32,436 nucleotides of DNA from Pseudomonadales bacterium. Its GTDB lineage: Bacteria; Pseudomonadota; Gammaproteobacteria; Pseudomonadales; DT-91. Below the pieces are notes generated by a model. It made no database searches. It had not been told where the DNA came from and saw nothing but the letters and a program-made list of their open reading frames with translations. The stretch is taken from contig JABSRQ010000055.1 of NCBI GenBank assembly GCA_013215055.1, positions 1-32,436 of the forward strand, given 5' to 3'. A program made the position numbers and the translations under genes. Shown piece after piece: positions 1-7,393 of this stretch; the first letter of the stretch is position 1, and each line of letters starts with the position of its first letter.

Positions 1-209
1 AGAGATGAGGACTTTCAATACAAGGGTTTATTTCAAAAAGATGTAATTAAATTACTAACGTACTTTTATTGATCAAAACCAAGCAAAAGCCCACTCTCAA
101 TAAAGCATTCAAACGCTAAAACCTCAAGAGCTCCCCTTAAGCAGAGTTTTTCAAAATCTAACCACTAGAAGCAGGCAACAACTTACACCACCCGCCCCAG
201 GAGGAATTA

Positions 210-305
210 ATGAATAATAGCTTTATGAAAGACACCAATCCATTAACGACTTCATCAAAGATAAAAAACTTTTCAGATGACGGAGTAAGGTATGAACTGG
301 ATTGA
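210..305 (+). CDS. Possible 31-residue small protein
   Basis: An ATG at 210 is preceded by a textbook Shine-Dalgarno, AGGAGG, about seven bases upstream. The frame runs 31 codons to TGA at 303-305. The product is hydrophilic, has no membrane segment and matches no family I recognise. Its last ten codons lie inside the first copy of the 37-bp tandem repeat, so the C-terminus ends DDGVRYELD. The strong ribosome site is the only real support; the ORF may be the remains of a longer gene. Confidence 0.25.
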   Translation: MNNSFMKDTNPLTTSSKIKNFSDDGVRYELD

Positions 306-355
306 TGCTTTAGATGACGGAGTAAGGTATGAACTGGATTGACGTTTTAGATGAT
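275..355 (+). repeat. 37-bp tandem duplication, two copies plus 7 bases
   Basis: Copy 1 covers 275-311 and copy 2 covers 312-348, followed by the first seven bases of a third copy to 355. Over the shared length the copies differ only near the end of the unit (GATGCTTT versus GACGTTTT). Each unit carries GGAGTAAGG followed at once by TATG, that is, a ribosome-binding site and a start codon, so the duplication copies a translation-initiation region. 37 is not a multiple of three, so each copy shifts the reading frame. Confidence 0.9.
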
Positions 356-403
356 TATTTTAGCTTGATCAACTTAAGAGTTAAGTTGATCAAGCCAAAA
401 TAG
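329..403 (+). CDS. Possible 24-residue peptide overlapping the hairpin
   Basis: The ATG in the second copy of the 37-bp repeat (329) follows GGAGTAAGG at close spacing and opens 24 codons to TAG at 401-403. The peptide starts MNWIDVLDDYF and ends in a basic tail, KLIKPK. The equivalent ATG in copy 1 (292) reads only 16 codons to TGA at 340-342. Much of the 3' half of this frame is the inverted repeat at 357-401, so the reading frame may simply cross a terminator by chance. I recognise no family. Confidence 0.15.
   Translation: MNWIDVLDDYFSLINLRVKLIKPK
357..401. terminator. 21-bp-arm hairpin, probable terminator of tRNA-Ser
   Basis: Arms 357-377 and 381-401 are complementary over 21 bases with one A/C mismatch, which becomes a G-U pair when transcribed from the minus strand. 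The loop is three bases. The stem ends in four to five A/T pairs, so either strand ends the stem with a short U run. It lies about 63 bases past the 3' end of tRNA-Ser on the minus strand, which suggests that it stops tRNA transcription. No long external U tract is present, so the terminator role is inferred. Confidence 0.5.
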
Positions 404-461
404 AGTAACTCCTACCTATCACCCTCTGCACTAGAAGGAAGGTAGAAACCACCGGGAATTA

Positions 462-554
<93 letters not shown>

Positions 555-559
555 AGCGC

Positions 560-618
560 GGAACGAATAATAGCACAACTTGCTGATAAGCAAAGCGTTT
601 TCTGCAATTATTCGTTCC
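560..618. repeat. 12-bp perfect inverted repeat between csrA and tRNA-Ser
   Basis: GGAACGAATAAT at 560-571 is exactly complementary to 607-618, with a 35-base interior that itself holds a TTGCT/AGCAA stem. On the minus strand it lies between the csrA stop and the tRNA and overlaps the tRNA -10 box. It could fold at the csrA mRNA 3' end, act as a processing site if csrA and the tRNA are co-transcribed, or be an operator. On the plus strand it is followed by a T-rich run, but no plus-strand gene ends here. Confidence 0.6.
567..594 (-). promoter_or_regulatory. Likely sigma-70 promoter for tRNA-Ser
   Basis: On the minus strand TTTGCT (589-594) and TATTAT (567-572) are 16 bases apart. The expected start is near 559-560, five or six bases before the mature tRNA end. 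The stretch between the -10 box and the tRNA is CGTTCCGCGC, a GC-rich discriminator of the sort seen at stringently controlled stable-RNA promoters. The call rests on sequence match only. Confidence 0.5.
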
Positions 619-675
619 TTCTTTTAAATAGATTATTTAATAAACTATTTAACAAGAATTCGTCTATTAAATAGA

Positions 676-873
676 CTATTCAGCTTCTTTCTGTTGTTGC
701 TCTAACTCTTTTTCACGCTGGATGCGCTGGTAAATCTCTTCACGATGAACAGGAACATCTTTAGGTGCGTTAACACCGATGCGAACCTGGTTACCTTTTA
801 CACCTAAAACGGTGACGGTAACATCATCAGCGATCATTAAAGTTTCACCAATACGTCTAGTAAGAATAAGCAT
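676..873 (-). CDS. csrA: Carbon storage regulator CsrA
   Basis: This is a 65-residue RNA-binding protein that dimerises and binds GGA motifs in mRNA leaders to repress or stabilise transcripts, controlling carbon flux, motility and biofilm genes. The N-terminal strand [14 protein letters not shown] and the HREEIYQRI segment, which contains the RNA-contacting arginine, are both intact. Length is normal for the family (about 60-65). I chose the ATG at 871-873, preceded by AGGAGA, over an in-frame ATG at 918, because the 15 extra residues would precede the invariant MLILTR start. It lies downstream of lysC and upstream of tRNA-Ser on the same strand. The leader has features consistent with autoregulation (see 881-928). 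Confidence 0.97.
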   Translation of the reverse strand: MLILTRRIGETLMIADDVTVTVLGVKGNQVRIGVNAPKDVPVHREEIYQRIQREKELEQQQKEAE

Positions 874-880
874 TATAGTT

Positions 881-928
881 TCTCCTAAGCCTTGTTGACA
901 GGTATCAAAAAACAACACCTGTTCCTCT
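881..928 (-). promoter_or_regulatory. csrA leader with two candidate CsrA sites around a hairpin
   Basis: On the minus strand the ribosome site TTAGGAGA (881-888) and an upstream AGAGGAAC (921-928) both carry the ANGGA core bound by CsrA. Between them ACAGGT and ACCTGT (898-903 and 917-922) can form a small stem. In E. coli csrA, CsrA represses its own translation through GGA sites overlapping the ribosome site; the same logic is inferred here and has not been shown. Confidence 0.4.
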
Positions 929-1024
929 CAGTAATTAACCCAATATCAAAACCCTGCTAATGAATAAACAACAACAAGATTCCGATTCCGTTTACTTCTT
1001 CCCTTTTAACTAGCTTAAACCCTC

Positions 1025-2257
1025 TTAAGCTACTTTTGGCTCCCCATCCAGCTCAAAAGCCGAATGTAACCCTCGTACAGCCAATTCCATGTACTTTTCA
1101 TCTATAACTACAGAGATTTTAATTTCTGATGTTGTTATGAGTTGAATATTGATTGAAAGTTCAGCCAAGCAGGCAAACATTTTGCTTGCGATACCCGCAT
1201 GTGAGCGCATACCTACGCCTACAATAGAAACTTTACAAATTTTATCGTCGGTTATAACTTCTCGTGCACCTAACTCTTTGGCTACATCGTTTAAAATTGC
1301 AGCAGCCTTAGCTAGATCATTTTTATGCACAGTGAAGGTTAAATCGTTAGTTTTATCGGCTGCAACATTTTGCACAATCACATCGATTTCAATATTAGCC
1401 GAAGAAATTGCACCCAATACTTTTGAAGCCACACCGGGTGAATCTGGGACACCCAGTATAGATAATTTAGCTTCATCACGCTGAAATGCGATACCAGCTA
1501 CAACAGGACTTTCCATTTGAGAACCTTCCTCTAAGGTGATTAATGTGCCCGGGCCTTCCTTAAAACTGGAAAGCACACGTAAAGGCACCTTATATTTACC
1601 GGCGAATTCAACCGCACGAATTTGTAGCACTTTTGAACCCAGGCTAGCCATTTCCAGCATTTCTTCAAAAGTAATTTTATCCAATCTACGGGCAGAATCT
1701 ACCACTCGAGGATCCGTGGTATAGACTCCATCAACATCGGTGTAAATCTGACATTCATCGGCTTTTAACGCGGCTGCTAACGCAACCGCTGTGGTATCAG
1801 AACCGCCACGACCCAAGGTGGTGATATTACCTTTCTCATCCACACCCTGGAAACCGGCAACCACAACCACTGAACCGGCTTTTAGGTCAGCGTGGATATT
1901 TTCATCATCGATTTTTTTAATGCGGGCTTTGGTATGGGTGGCGTCAGTCAGGATACGTACCTGACGTCCATTATAAGATTTTGCAGCATAACCACGTTTA
2001 TTCAGCGCCATGCTTAGCAATGCAGTTGTGACTTGCTCACCGGTAGAAACCAGAACATCCATCTCTCTTGCGGTTGGGTGTTCTTGAATTTCGCTAGCCA
2101 AACCAATCAGGCGATTGGTTTCACCGCTCATGGCCGATACAACCACAACAATGTCATGACCCTGGTCACGGAATGTTGCAATCTTTTCGGCTACCGCTTC
2201 AATACGTTCAACGGTACCTACGGATGTGCCACCAAATTTTTGAACTATTAGGCTCAT
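1025..2257 (-). CDS. lysC: Aspartate kinase
   Basis: The enzyme phosphorylates L-aspartate, the first step toward lysine, threonine, methionine and diaminopimelate. The kinase domain (about 1-240) has the ATP/aspartate motifs KFGGTSVG at the start, STGEQVTT, GRGGSDTTA and YTDVDGVYTTDPR. Two C-terminal ACT domains (about 265-335 and 345-405) give allosteric control by end products. At 410 residues it is the monofunctional type, not fused to homoserine dehydrogenase. The methionine that opens MESPVVAGIAF (about 248) matches the position where relatives start a separate beta subunit, so internal initiation is possible. alaS lies upstream beyond a terminator, so lysC needs its own promoter in 2258-2515. 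I could not identify that promoter and saw no lysine riboswitch. An 8-bp stem (1011-1018 with 1025-1032) overlaps the stop codon. Confidence 0.97.
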   Translation of the reverse strand: MSLIVQKFGGTSVGTVERIEAVAEKIATFRDQGHDIVVVVSAMSGETNRLIGLASEIQEHPTAREMDVLVSTGEQVTTALLSMALNKRGYAAKSYNGRQVRILTDATHTKARIKKIDDENIHADLKAGSVVVVAGFQGVDEKGNITTLGRGGSDTTAVALAAALKADECQIYTDVDGVYTTDPRVVDSARRLDKITFEEMLEMASLGSKVLQIRAVEFAGKYKVPLRVLSSFKEGPGTLITLEEGSQMESPVVAGIAFQRDEAKLSILGVPDSPGVASKVLGAISSANIEIDVIVQNVAADKTNDLTFTVHKNDLAKAAAILNDVAKELGAREVITDDKICKVSIVGVGMRSHAGIASKMFACLAELSINIQLITTSEIKISVVIDEKYMELAVRGLHSAFELDGEPKVA

Positions 2258-2634
2258 GTCGACATATCTTTCATTGGGGTTCGCTTCCCGTTAAACCACC
2301 AGAGGTATTTAAGGTAAGCAAAGGTTTGTTAAGAATTTTTCAGGCGGCATTTAACAACATCTAACCGCAAATTGAAACAAAATTCGCTTTGCTAACACTT
2401 AAATCACTCAAATTAAGGACATTTGACACCGAACAGCGCAAACAAGGATATGAGTCAGCCAATATCCCTTTTTCGGGTGTAGCTATCTGTCTACTTAATT
2501 TCAGTATAGGAGGCTAAAAAAAAAGGCATAAACCAATAATTCATACTTGGTTTATGCCTTTATTCGATTATGGTTTTATACGAGCTTTTTAAAACTAAAA
2601 AACTGTAAAAAACAGGGCTTGATATAAAGCGTGA
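2258..2634. other. alaS-lysC intergenic region
   Basis: These 377 bases hold the alaS terminator (2516-2561). The remaining 260 bases before lysC should hold its promoter and leader, but I found no convincing -35/-10 pair and no known riboswitch signature. No coding frame of interest is visible. Confidence 0.6.
2516..2561 (-). terminator. Rho-independent terminator of alaS
   Basis: AAAGGCATAAACCAA (2522-2536) pairs perfectly with 2547-2561 across a 10-base loop. On the minus strand the stem is followed by nine consecutive T (2516-2524). It lies 74 bases after the alaS stop and separates alaS from lysC. Confidence 0.9.
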
Positions 2635-5286
2635 TTATATCTGGCCTTTAACCCAATCAACCAGTCCATCTAAAACTCCAGGTAAAGCCGCTTTATCGGT
2701 ACCCCCTCCTTGAGCCGAATCAGGTCGCCCACCACCTTTACCACCCAACTTGCCACTGGCGTCTTTCATTAAATCACCGGCCTTTATCTTAGCAGTTAAG
2801 TCTTTAGTCACCCCCGACACCAGCGCAATGCCTTTATCATCAACCGTCGCTAATAAAACGACTGCCGAACCTAACTTGTTTTTTAGCTGGTCCATGGTGG
2901 TTAATAAGCTTTTTCGATCCGCCCCCTCTATCATCGCTGCCAGCACCTTAATACCCCCTACATCAATTGCATCGGCGGCCAAATCACCACCACTGGCACT
3001 GGCTAACTTATCTTTAAGCGCTTGTAACTCTTTTTCCAGTTTCTTCTGGTTAGCTATTAACGCTTCCACTTTAGCGACCACATTGTCATCACGGCCTTTG
3101 ACTAATTGGCGAACGTTATTTAACTGCTGTTGTTTATTTCTATCAAAATGCAGCGCGCCCTGACCGGTTACCGCCTCTATACGTCTAACCCCTGCTGCCA
3201 CACCTGATTCTGAAACGAGTCGAAATACGGCAATATCTCCGGTACGTGAAGCATGGGTACCGCCACACAGTTCTACAGAGAAGGCTTTATCCCCTTCGCT
3301 ACCCATTGAAAGTACACGTACATCATCGCCGTATTTTTCACCAAATAAAGCCATCGCACCTTTTTCTACCGCGGTTTCCATATCGGTTACCGTGGTTTCA
3401 ATGGCGGTGTTTAAACGGATTTGTGCATTCACTTTATCTTCGATTTCAGCCAATTGCGCGACATCAACTGCCTGTGAATGAGAGAAATCAAAACGTAATC
3501 GTTCGGCATTATTTAACGAGCCTTTTTGGGTTACATGTTCACCCAAAATTTCTCTAAGCGCTGCATGTAATAAATGTGTGGCCGAGTGATTTAATTCAGT
3601 AGCAATACGCACATCGGCATTCACCTCGGCTTTAAGGCTATCACCCACTTTTACAGAACCAGCCAAGACCGATACATGATGTAAATGATGGTTTGAGGCT
3701 TTTGTCACATCGCCGACCTCCAACTTCACACCTTCACCGGTTAGAAAACCTGAATCCCCTATTTGGCCACCGGATTCTGCATAAAAAGGTGTGTCGGCAA
3801 GTACTGCAATACCTTTTTCATCGCTGGATAAGCTATCGACCGCTTCATCACCTTTATAAAGCGCGATAATTTTTACCTCGGCCGATAAATTGTCATAACC
3901 GCTGAATTCGGTTTGGCCTTCTAATTTAAAGTTCTTGGTATAATCTACCGCAAAACTACCGGCGGCTTGTGAACGCTTACGTTGCTCGGCCATCGCAGCT
4001 GTGTAACCAGCTTCATCGACGGTAATTTCTTGTTCACGGCAAATATCGGCGGTTAAATCTACCGGGAAACCGAAGGTGTCATACAATTTAAATACCACAT
4101 CACCTGCAAGTTGCCCGTTTTTCACACTCGACAGTGCTTCGTTCAGAATCTGCATGCCATTTTCCAGAGTTTTGGCAAACTGTTCTTCTTCGGCCAGAAT
4201 GATTTTTTCAATCTGCGCCAATTGTGTATTTAACTCAGGGTAAGCTTCACCCATTTCAGCGGCCAAAGCTTTAGCCAACTTATGGAAGAAATTACCTTTA
4301 GCGCCCAGTTTATTACCGTGGCGAATCGCACGACGCATGATACGGCGTAATACATAACCTCGGCCTTCATTGGAAGGCACGACACCATCAACAATCAAGA
4401 AGCTACATGAACGGATATGATCGGCAATAACACGTAACGATTGATTAGATAAATCATCAAAACCAATCGCATCGGCGGCTGCTTTTAATAGAGATTGAAA
4501 TAAATCAATCTCGTAGTTGTTATGCACCCCTTGCATTACAGCTGCGATACGCTCAAGACCCATACCGGTATCCACCGACGGTTTAGGCAGTTTATTCATA
4601 GTTCCATCAGCTGAACGTTCGTATTGCATAAATACGATATTCCAGATTTCGATAAATCGATCACCGTCCTCCTCTGGTGTACCCGGTAATCCACCCCAAA
4701 TATCAGCACCGTGATCGTAAAATATCTCGGTACACGGGCCACAGGGGCCTGTATCACCCATCGCCCAGAAATTGTCTGATGCGTATTTTTCGCCTTTTTT
4801 ATCACCGATGCGAATAATTTTATCTTCTGCCAAACCCATTTTTTTATGCCAGATGTCATACGCTTCTACGTCATCGGCATAGACGGTAACAGTAAGCTTT
4901 TCTGCTGGTATGCCCATCCACTCGGGGCTAGTTAGAAACTCCCAGCCAAACTTAATCGCTTCCTCTTTGAAGTAGTCACCAAATGAGAAGTTACCCAACA
5001 TTTCAAAAAAAGTATGGTGCCTGGCGGTATAACCGACGTTTTCCAGATCATTATGTTTACCACCGGCACGCACACAACGCTGTGAAGACGTTGCTCGACT
5101 GTATGGGCGTTTATCTTCACCCAAAAAAACGTCTTTAAACTGCACCATGCCTGCATTGGTGAATAACAACGTAGGATCATTGCCAGGAATCAGCGAGCTG
5201 GACGGCTGACGGCTGTGATCTTGTTGTTCGAAATAAGATAAAAATGCTTCGCGAATATCGACGGTAGAAGTAGGACGCTTACTCAT
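2635..5286 (-). CDS. alaS: Alanyl-tRNA synthetase
   Basis: It charges tRNA-Ala with alanine and hydrolyses mischarged Ser- or Gly-tRNA-Ala. Domains in order are the class II catalytic core (about 1-250, with [11 protein letters not shown] and the [16 protein letters not shown] region), the tRNA-recognition helices (about 250-450), the editing domain with zinc-type motifs HSATH (about 567-571) and CGGTH, and the C-terminal DHHA1 domain with a glycine-rich GGKGGGRPD segment. 883 residues is close to the E. coli length of 876. I start at the ATG at 5284-5286 because MSK followed by an IREAFLSYF segment matches the family N-terminus. An in-frame ATG at 5307 adds seven residues, and neither start has a strong ribosome site. 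The gene follows hinT by 30 bases and is probably co-transcribed with it. Confidence 0.97.
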   Translation of the reverse strand: MSKRPTSTVDIREAFLSYFEQQDHSRQPSSSLIPGNDPTLLFTNAGMVQFKDVFLGEDKRPYSRATSSQRCVRAGGKHNDLENVGYTARHHTFFEMLGNFSFGDYFKEEAIKFGWEFLTSPEWMGIPAEKLTVTVYADDVEAYDIWHKKMGLAEDKIIRIGDKKGEKYASDNFWAMGDTGPCGPCTEIFYDHGADIWGGLPGTPEEDGDRFIEIWNIVFMQYERSADGTMNKLPKPSVDTGMGLERIAAVMQGVHNNYEIDLFQSLLKAAADAIGFDDLSNQSLRVIADHIRSCSFLIVDGVVPSNEGRGYVLRRIMRRAIRHGNKLGAKGNFFHKLAKALAAEMGEAYPELNTQLAQIEKIILAEEEQFAKTLENGMQILNEALSSVKNGQLAGDVVFKLYDTFGFPVDLTADICREQEITVDEAGYTAAMAEQRKRSQAAGSFAVDYTKNFKLEGQTEFSGYDNLSAEVKIIALYKGDEAVDSLSSDEKGIAVLADTPFYAESGGQIGDSGFLTGEGVKLEVGDVTKASNHHLHHVSVLAGSVKVGDSLKAEVNADVRIATELNHSATHLLHAALREILGEHVTQKGSLNNAERLRFDFSHSQAVDVAQLAEIEDKVNAQIRLNTAIETTVTDMETAVEKGAMALFGEKYGDDVRVLSMGSEGDKAFSVELCGGTHASRTGDIAVFRLVSESGVAAGVRRIEAVTGQGALHFDRNKQQQLNNVRQLVKGRDDNVVAKVEALIANQKKLEKELQALKDKLASASGGDLAADAIDVGGIKVLAAMIEGADRKSLLTTMDQLKNKLGSAVVLLATVDDKGIALVSGVTKDLTAKIKAGDLMKDASGKLGGKGGGRPDSAQGGGTDKAALPGVLDGLVDWVKGQI

Positions 5287-5316
5287 AGGTAAAATCTTGA
5301 AAGTCATTAAAAATAA

Positions 5317-5667
5317 TTATTGATTCAGGCCTGCTTCGGCATATTGCCTGCCACCTAAAACATGAAAATGCAGATGAAAAACGCTTTGCCCCGCAGCAGC
5401 GCCATTATTGGCGATTAACCTAAAGCCGTTTTCGATACCTGCTTTTTTCGCCATTTTACTGGCTATTAACAATAAATGCCCCAATAACGGCGCATCTTCG
5501 TTTTCTGCATCGGCTAAAGATACCAGTGGCTTACGCGGGATCACCAACATATGTACCGGTGCCTGCGGGTGTAAATCATTTAGCACAATGCAATGTTCAT
5601 CTTCAAACACGATATCAGCGGATATTTCGCCGTTGATGATACGTGTGAAGATAGACACATCGGCCAT
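5317..5667 (-). CDS. hinT: HIT-family hydrolase, HinT-like
   Basis: A small cytosolic purine nucleoside phosphoramidase that cleaves adenosine 5'-phosphoramidates and aminoacyl-adenylates. The family signature H-x-H-x-H is present as HLHFH near the C-terminus, followed by VLGG. The N-terminal SIFTRIINGEI segment and the LVIPRKP segment are typical of HinT. 116 residues is the normal length. It lies between the YcaR-like gene, with a two-base gap, and alaS. Since HinT can hydrolyse lysyl-adenylate made by a tRNA synthetase, its position next to alaS is suggestive, but no functional link is shown. Confidence 0.93.
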   Translation of the reverse strand: MADVSIFTRIINGEISADIVFEDEHCIVLNDLHPQAPVHMLVIPRKPLVSLADAENEDAPLLGHLLLIASKMAKKAGIENGFRLIANNGAAAGQSVFHLHFHVLGGRQYAEAGLNQ

Positions 5668-5669
5668 GA

Positions 5670-5852
5670 TTAGGCTTTTTCTTCAGTGGTTAATTGGCGC
5701 GCTTCTTCTTCCAGCATCACCGGAATACCATCACGCACAGGATAAGCCAAACCACTTGCCTTGCAGAACAGCTCATCACTGGCCTTGTTATATTCCAAAG
5801 GCGCTTTGCTTACTGGACAAACAAGAATCGCTAATAATTTTTCATCAATCAT
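5670..5852 (-). CDS. Trm112/YcaR-family small protein
   Basis: This 60-residue protein matches the bacterial YcaR/Trm112-like family: [19 protein letters not shown] at the start and [18 protein letters not shown] near the end. In YcaR-type proteins a CPxC pair plus a further cysteine can bind zinc. Here the second cysteine of the pair is serine (CPVS) while LFCK keeps the later one, so metal binding is probably weak or lost. The cellular role in bacteria is not settled; eukaryotic and archaeal Trm112 is an activator of methyltransferases. AGAGAAAG precedes the ATG. It is tightly packed between the M23 peptidase and hinT, implying one transcript. Confidence 0.85.
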   Translation of the reverse strand: MIDEKLLAILVCPVSKAPLEYNKASDELFCKASGLAYPVRDGIPVMLEEEARQLTTEEKA

Positions 5853-5873
5853 GCTGCTTTCTCTTTATGTGTT

Positions 5874-6725
5874 CTATTGTTCTGATTTCTTTGCCATTGC
5901 GGGCACTAATAACTGAGGGTCAATGCGGCGTTTAAACCAATTCATACGCCAATCCAGATGTGGGCCAGATGCTCGGCCGCCGGCCCCTACTTCACCAATC
6001 ACATCACCCTGCTTTACCGTATCGCCTACTTTCACCAAAATTTTGCTCATATGCAAAAAGCTGGAAGAAATGCCAAAGCCGTGATCAATCACCGCTGTAC
6101 CGCCTGAATAATACATATCATCGGCATAGGTGATCACCCCATCGGCAGGGCTTCCAACAGGCGTACCTACCGCTGCGGCAACATCAACACCGTAGTGTGG
6201 ACGTCCCGGCTCGCCATTATAGACGCGCTGCGATCCAAATACACCTGTGATGGGACCAATTAATGGCCATTTAAACGATTGATTAAAACCTTCTAGGTTT
6301 AATGATTTTTTTCGGGCCTGTGAAATCTCCTGCCCTTCGCGGCGAATGCGGGCCCAGGTCTCGTCGCTTTTCTTTTTCGACATGATTTTTTTGCTGATGC
6401 CTTCCACGCGCTGAATCTTGTATTCACGTGGTTTCACCTCCAAGCTCTGCTGCCAGATAGCACCGTCTTTGCCGATCACCTCAAGTTTATCGCCCGGTTT
6501 TGCATCCCTATCCAAACCAAAAACAAATAGGCCTGCGTCCGACACTTTTAAACGCTTACCATTTAACGTCACCTTGGCTGCACTTTGTGCCTGACCAATG
6601 ATCATCGCGCCCTGCTGTAAATCCCCGGTTAATGTCACCGCTTGAGAAAAAACCGGTATCACCATCACGGATAATAAAAAACTGCTAAAACAATGACGCA
6701 GAGGAGAAAAACGACGTAATAACAT
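5874..6725 (-). CDS. Exported M23 (LytM) family peptidase
   Basis: A 283-residue secreted protein. A signal peptide (about 1-29, ending FSQA) is followed by an N-terminal beta domain and a basic linker, then an M23 domain (about 175-275). The metal site shows HYGVD (H-x3-D) and a histidine in SSSFLHMS. The usual HLH motif reads GPHLDW, so the last histidine is aspartate. Members hydrolyse peptidoglycan cross-bridges or, when degenerate, activate amidases. I start at the ATG at 6725, which has TTAGGAC just upstream and a compact signal peptide; an ATG at 6755 would add ten hydrophobic residues. It is the first gene of the run toward alaS and divergent from greB. Confidence 0.88.
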   Translation of the reverse strand: MLLRRFSPLRHCFSSFLLSVMVIPVFSQAVTLTGDLQQGAMIIGQAQSAAKVTLNGKRLKVSDAGLFVFGLDRDAKPGDKLEVIGKDGAIWQQSLEVKPREYKIQRVEGISKKIMSKKKSDETWARIRREGQEISQARKKSLNLEGFNQSFKWPLIGPITGVFGSQRVYNGEPGRPHYGVDVAAAVGTPVGSPADGVITYADDMYYSGGTAVIDHGFGISSSFLHMSKILVKVGDTVKQGDVIGEVGAGGRASGPHLDWRMNWFKRRIDPQLLVPAMAKKSEQ

Positions 6726-6879
6726 GGTTAGTCCTAAAATAAGAAAAAACAGCAAACCATTGTGTGGCTAAAGCAATAGATGAGCAAGCAGCGCAAGTAT
6801 TAATCGCAGGCTTTTGCTTGGGTTTATCAGCGATTAGGCGTATAACAAAAGTCCATTTCAGTAAAAGAGCCAAATAACA

Positions 6880-7377
6880 ATGGGCCGCTATCGTCCCCCC
6901 AGACCTCCGTCATCCAAATACATCACACCCGAAGGTGAAAAAGTCTTACGTGATGAATTACACCAGTTATGGAAAATAGAACGCCCGCAGGTCACCGAGG
7001 TGGTGCATGAGGCCGCGAAGAATGGGGATAGATCAGAGAACGGGGACTATATATATGGGAAAAAGCGCCTTAGGGAAATTGATAGCCGAGTACGGTTTCT
7101 AACCAAACGGTTAGAATCATTTACCGTGGTTTATGATAAACCCAAAGATCTCAATAAGGTGTTTTTTGGTGCCTGGGTAACCCTGGAAGACGATGACGGC
7201 AAAGAAAAAGAATACCGTATCGTAGGTCCGGACGAATTTAATTTACGCGAAAACAAACTTTCTATGGATTCGCCTTTAGCGCAAGCACTATTAAAAAAAT
7301 CACTGGATGATGAAGTTGTCGTTCAAACACCCGAAGGTGAAAAAGTCTGGACTATCGCCGCAATTCGTTACGAATAA
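6880..7377 (+). CDS. greB: Transcription elongation factor GreB
   Basis: It binds the RNA polymerase secondary channel and stimulates cleavage of backtracked RNA. The N-terminal coiled coil (about 12-85) carries the acidic tip NGDRSENGDY, with the conserved Asp and Glu, followed by KKRLREIDSRVRFLTKRLE, a segment diagnostic of GreB rather than GreA. A C-terminal FKBP-like domain (about 90-165) completes it. 165 residues is normal for the family. It is the only plus-strand gene between the tRNA and gcvP; the 154-base divergent space before it must hold promoters for both directions. It converges on the M20 peptidase with only 16 bases between stops and no visible terminator. Confidence 0.95.
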   Translation: MGRYRPPRPPSSKYITPEGEKVLRDELHQLWKIERPQVTEVVHEAAKNGDRSENGDYIYGKKRLREIDSRVRFLTKRLESFTVVYDKPKDLNKVFFGAWVTLEDDDGKEKEYRIVGPDEFNLRENKLSMDSPLAQALLKKSLDDEVVVQTPEGEKVWTIAAIRYE

Positions 7378-7393
7378 ACGGCTAGTGATAGAC

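Noticed and set aside
275..355. CRISPR array
   Set aside because: The 37-bp units are directly adjacent with no spacers and there are no cas genes.
2258..2515. Lysine riboswitch upstream of lysC
   Set aside because: The leader is long enough, but I could not find the conserved core or the set of helices of this riboswitch class.
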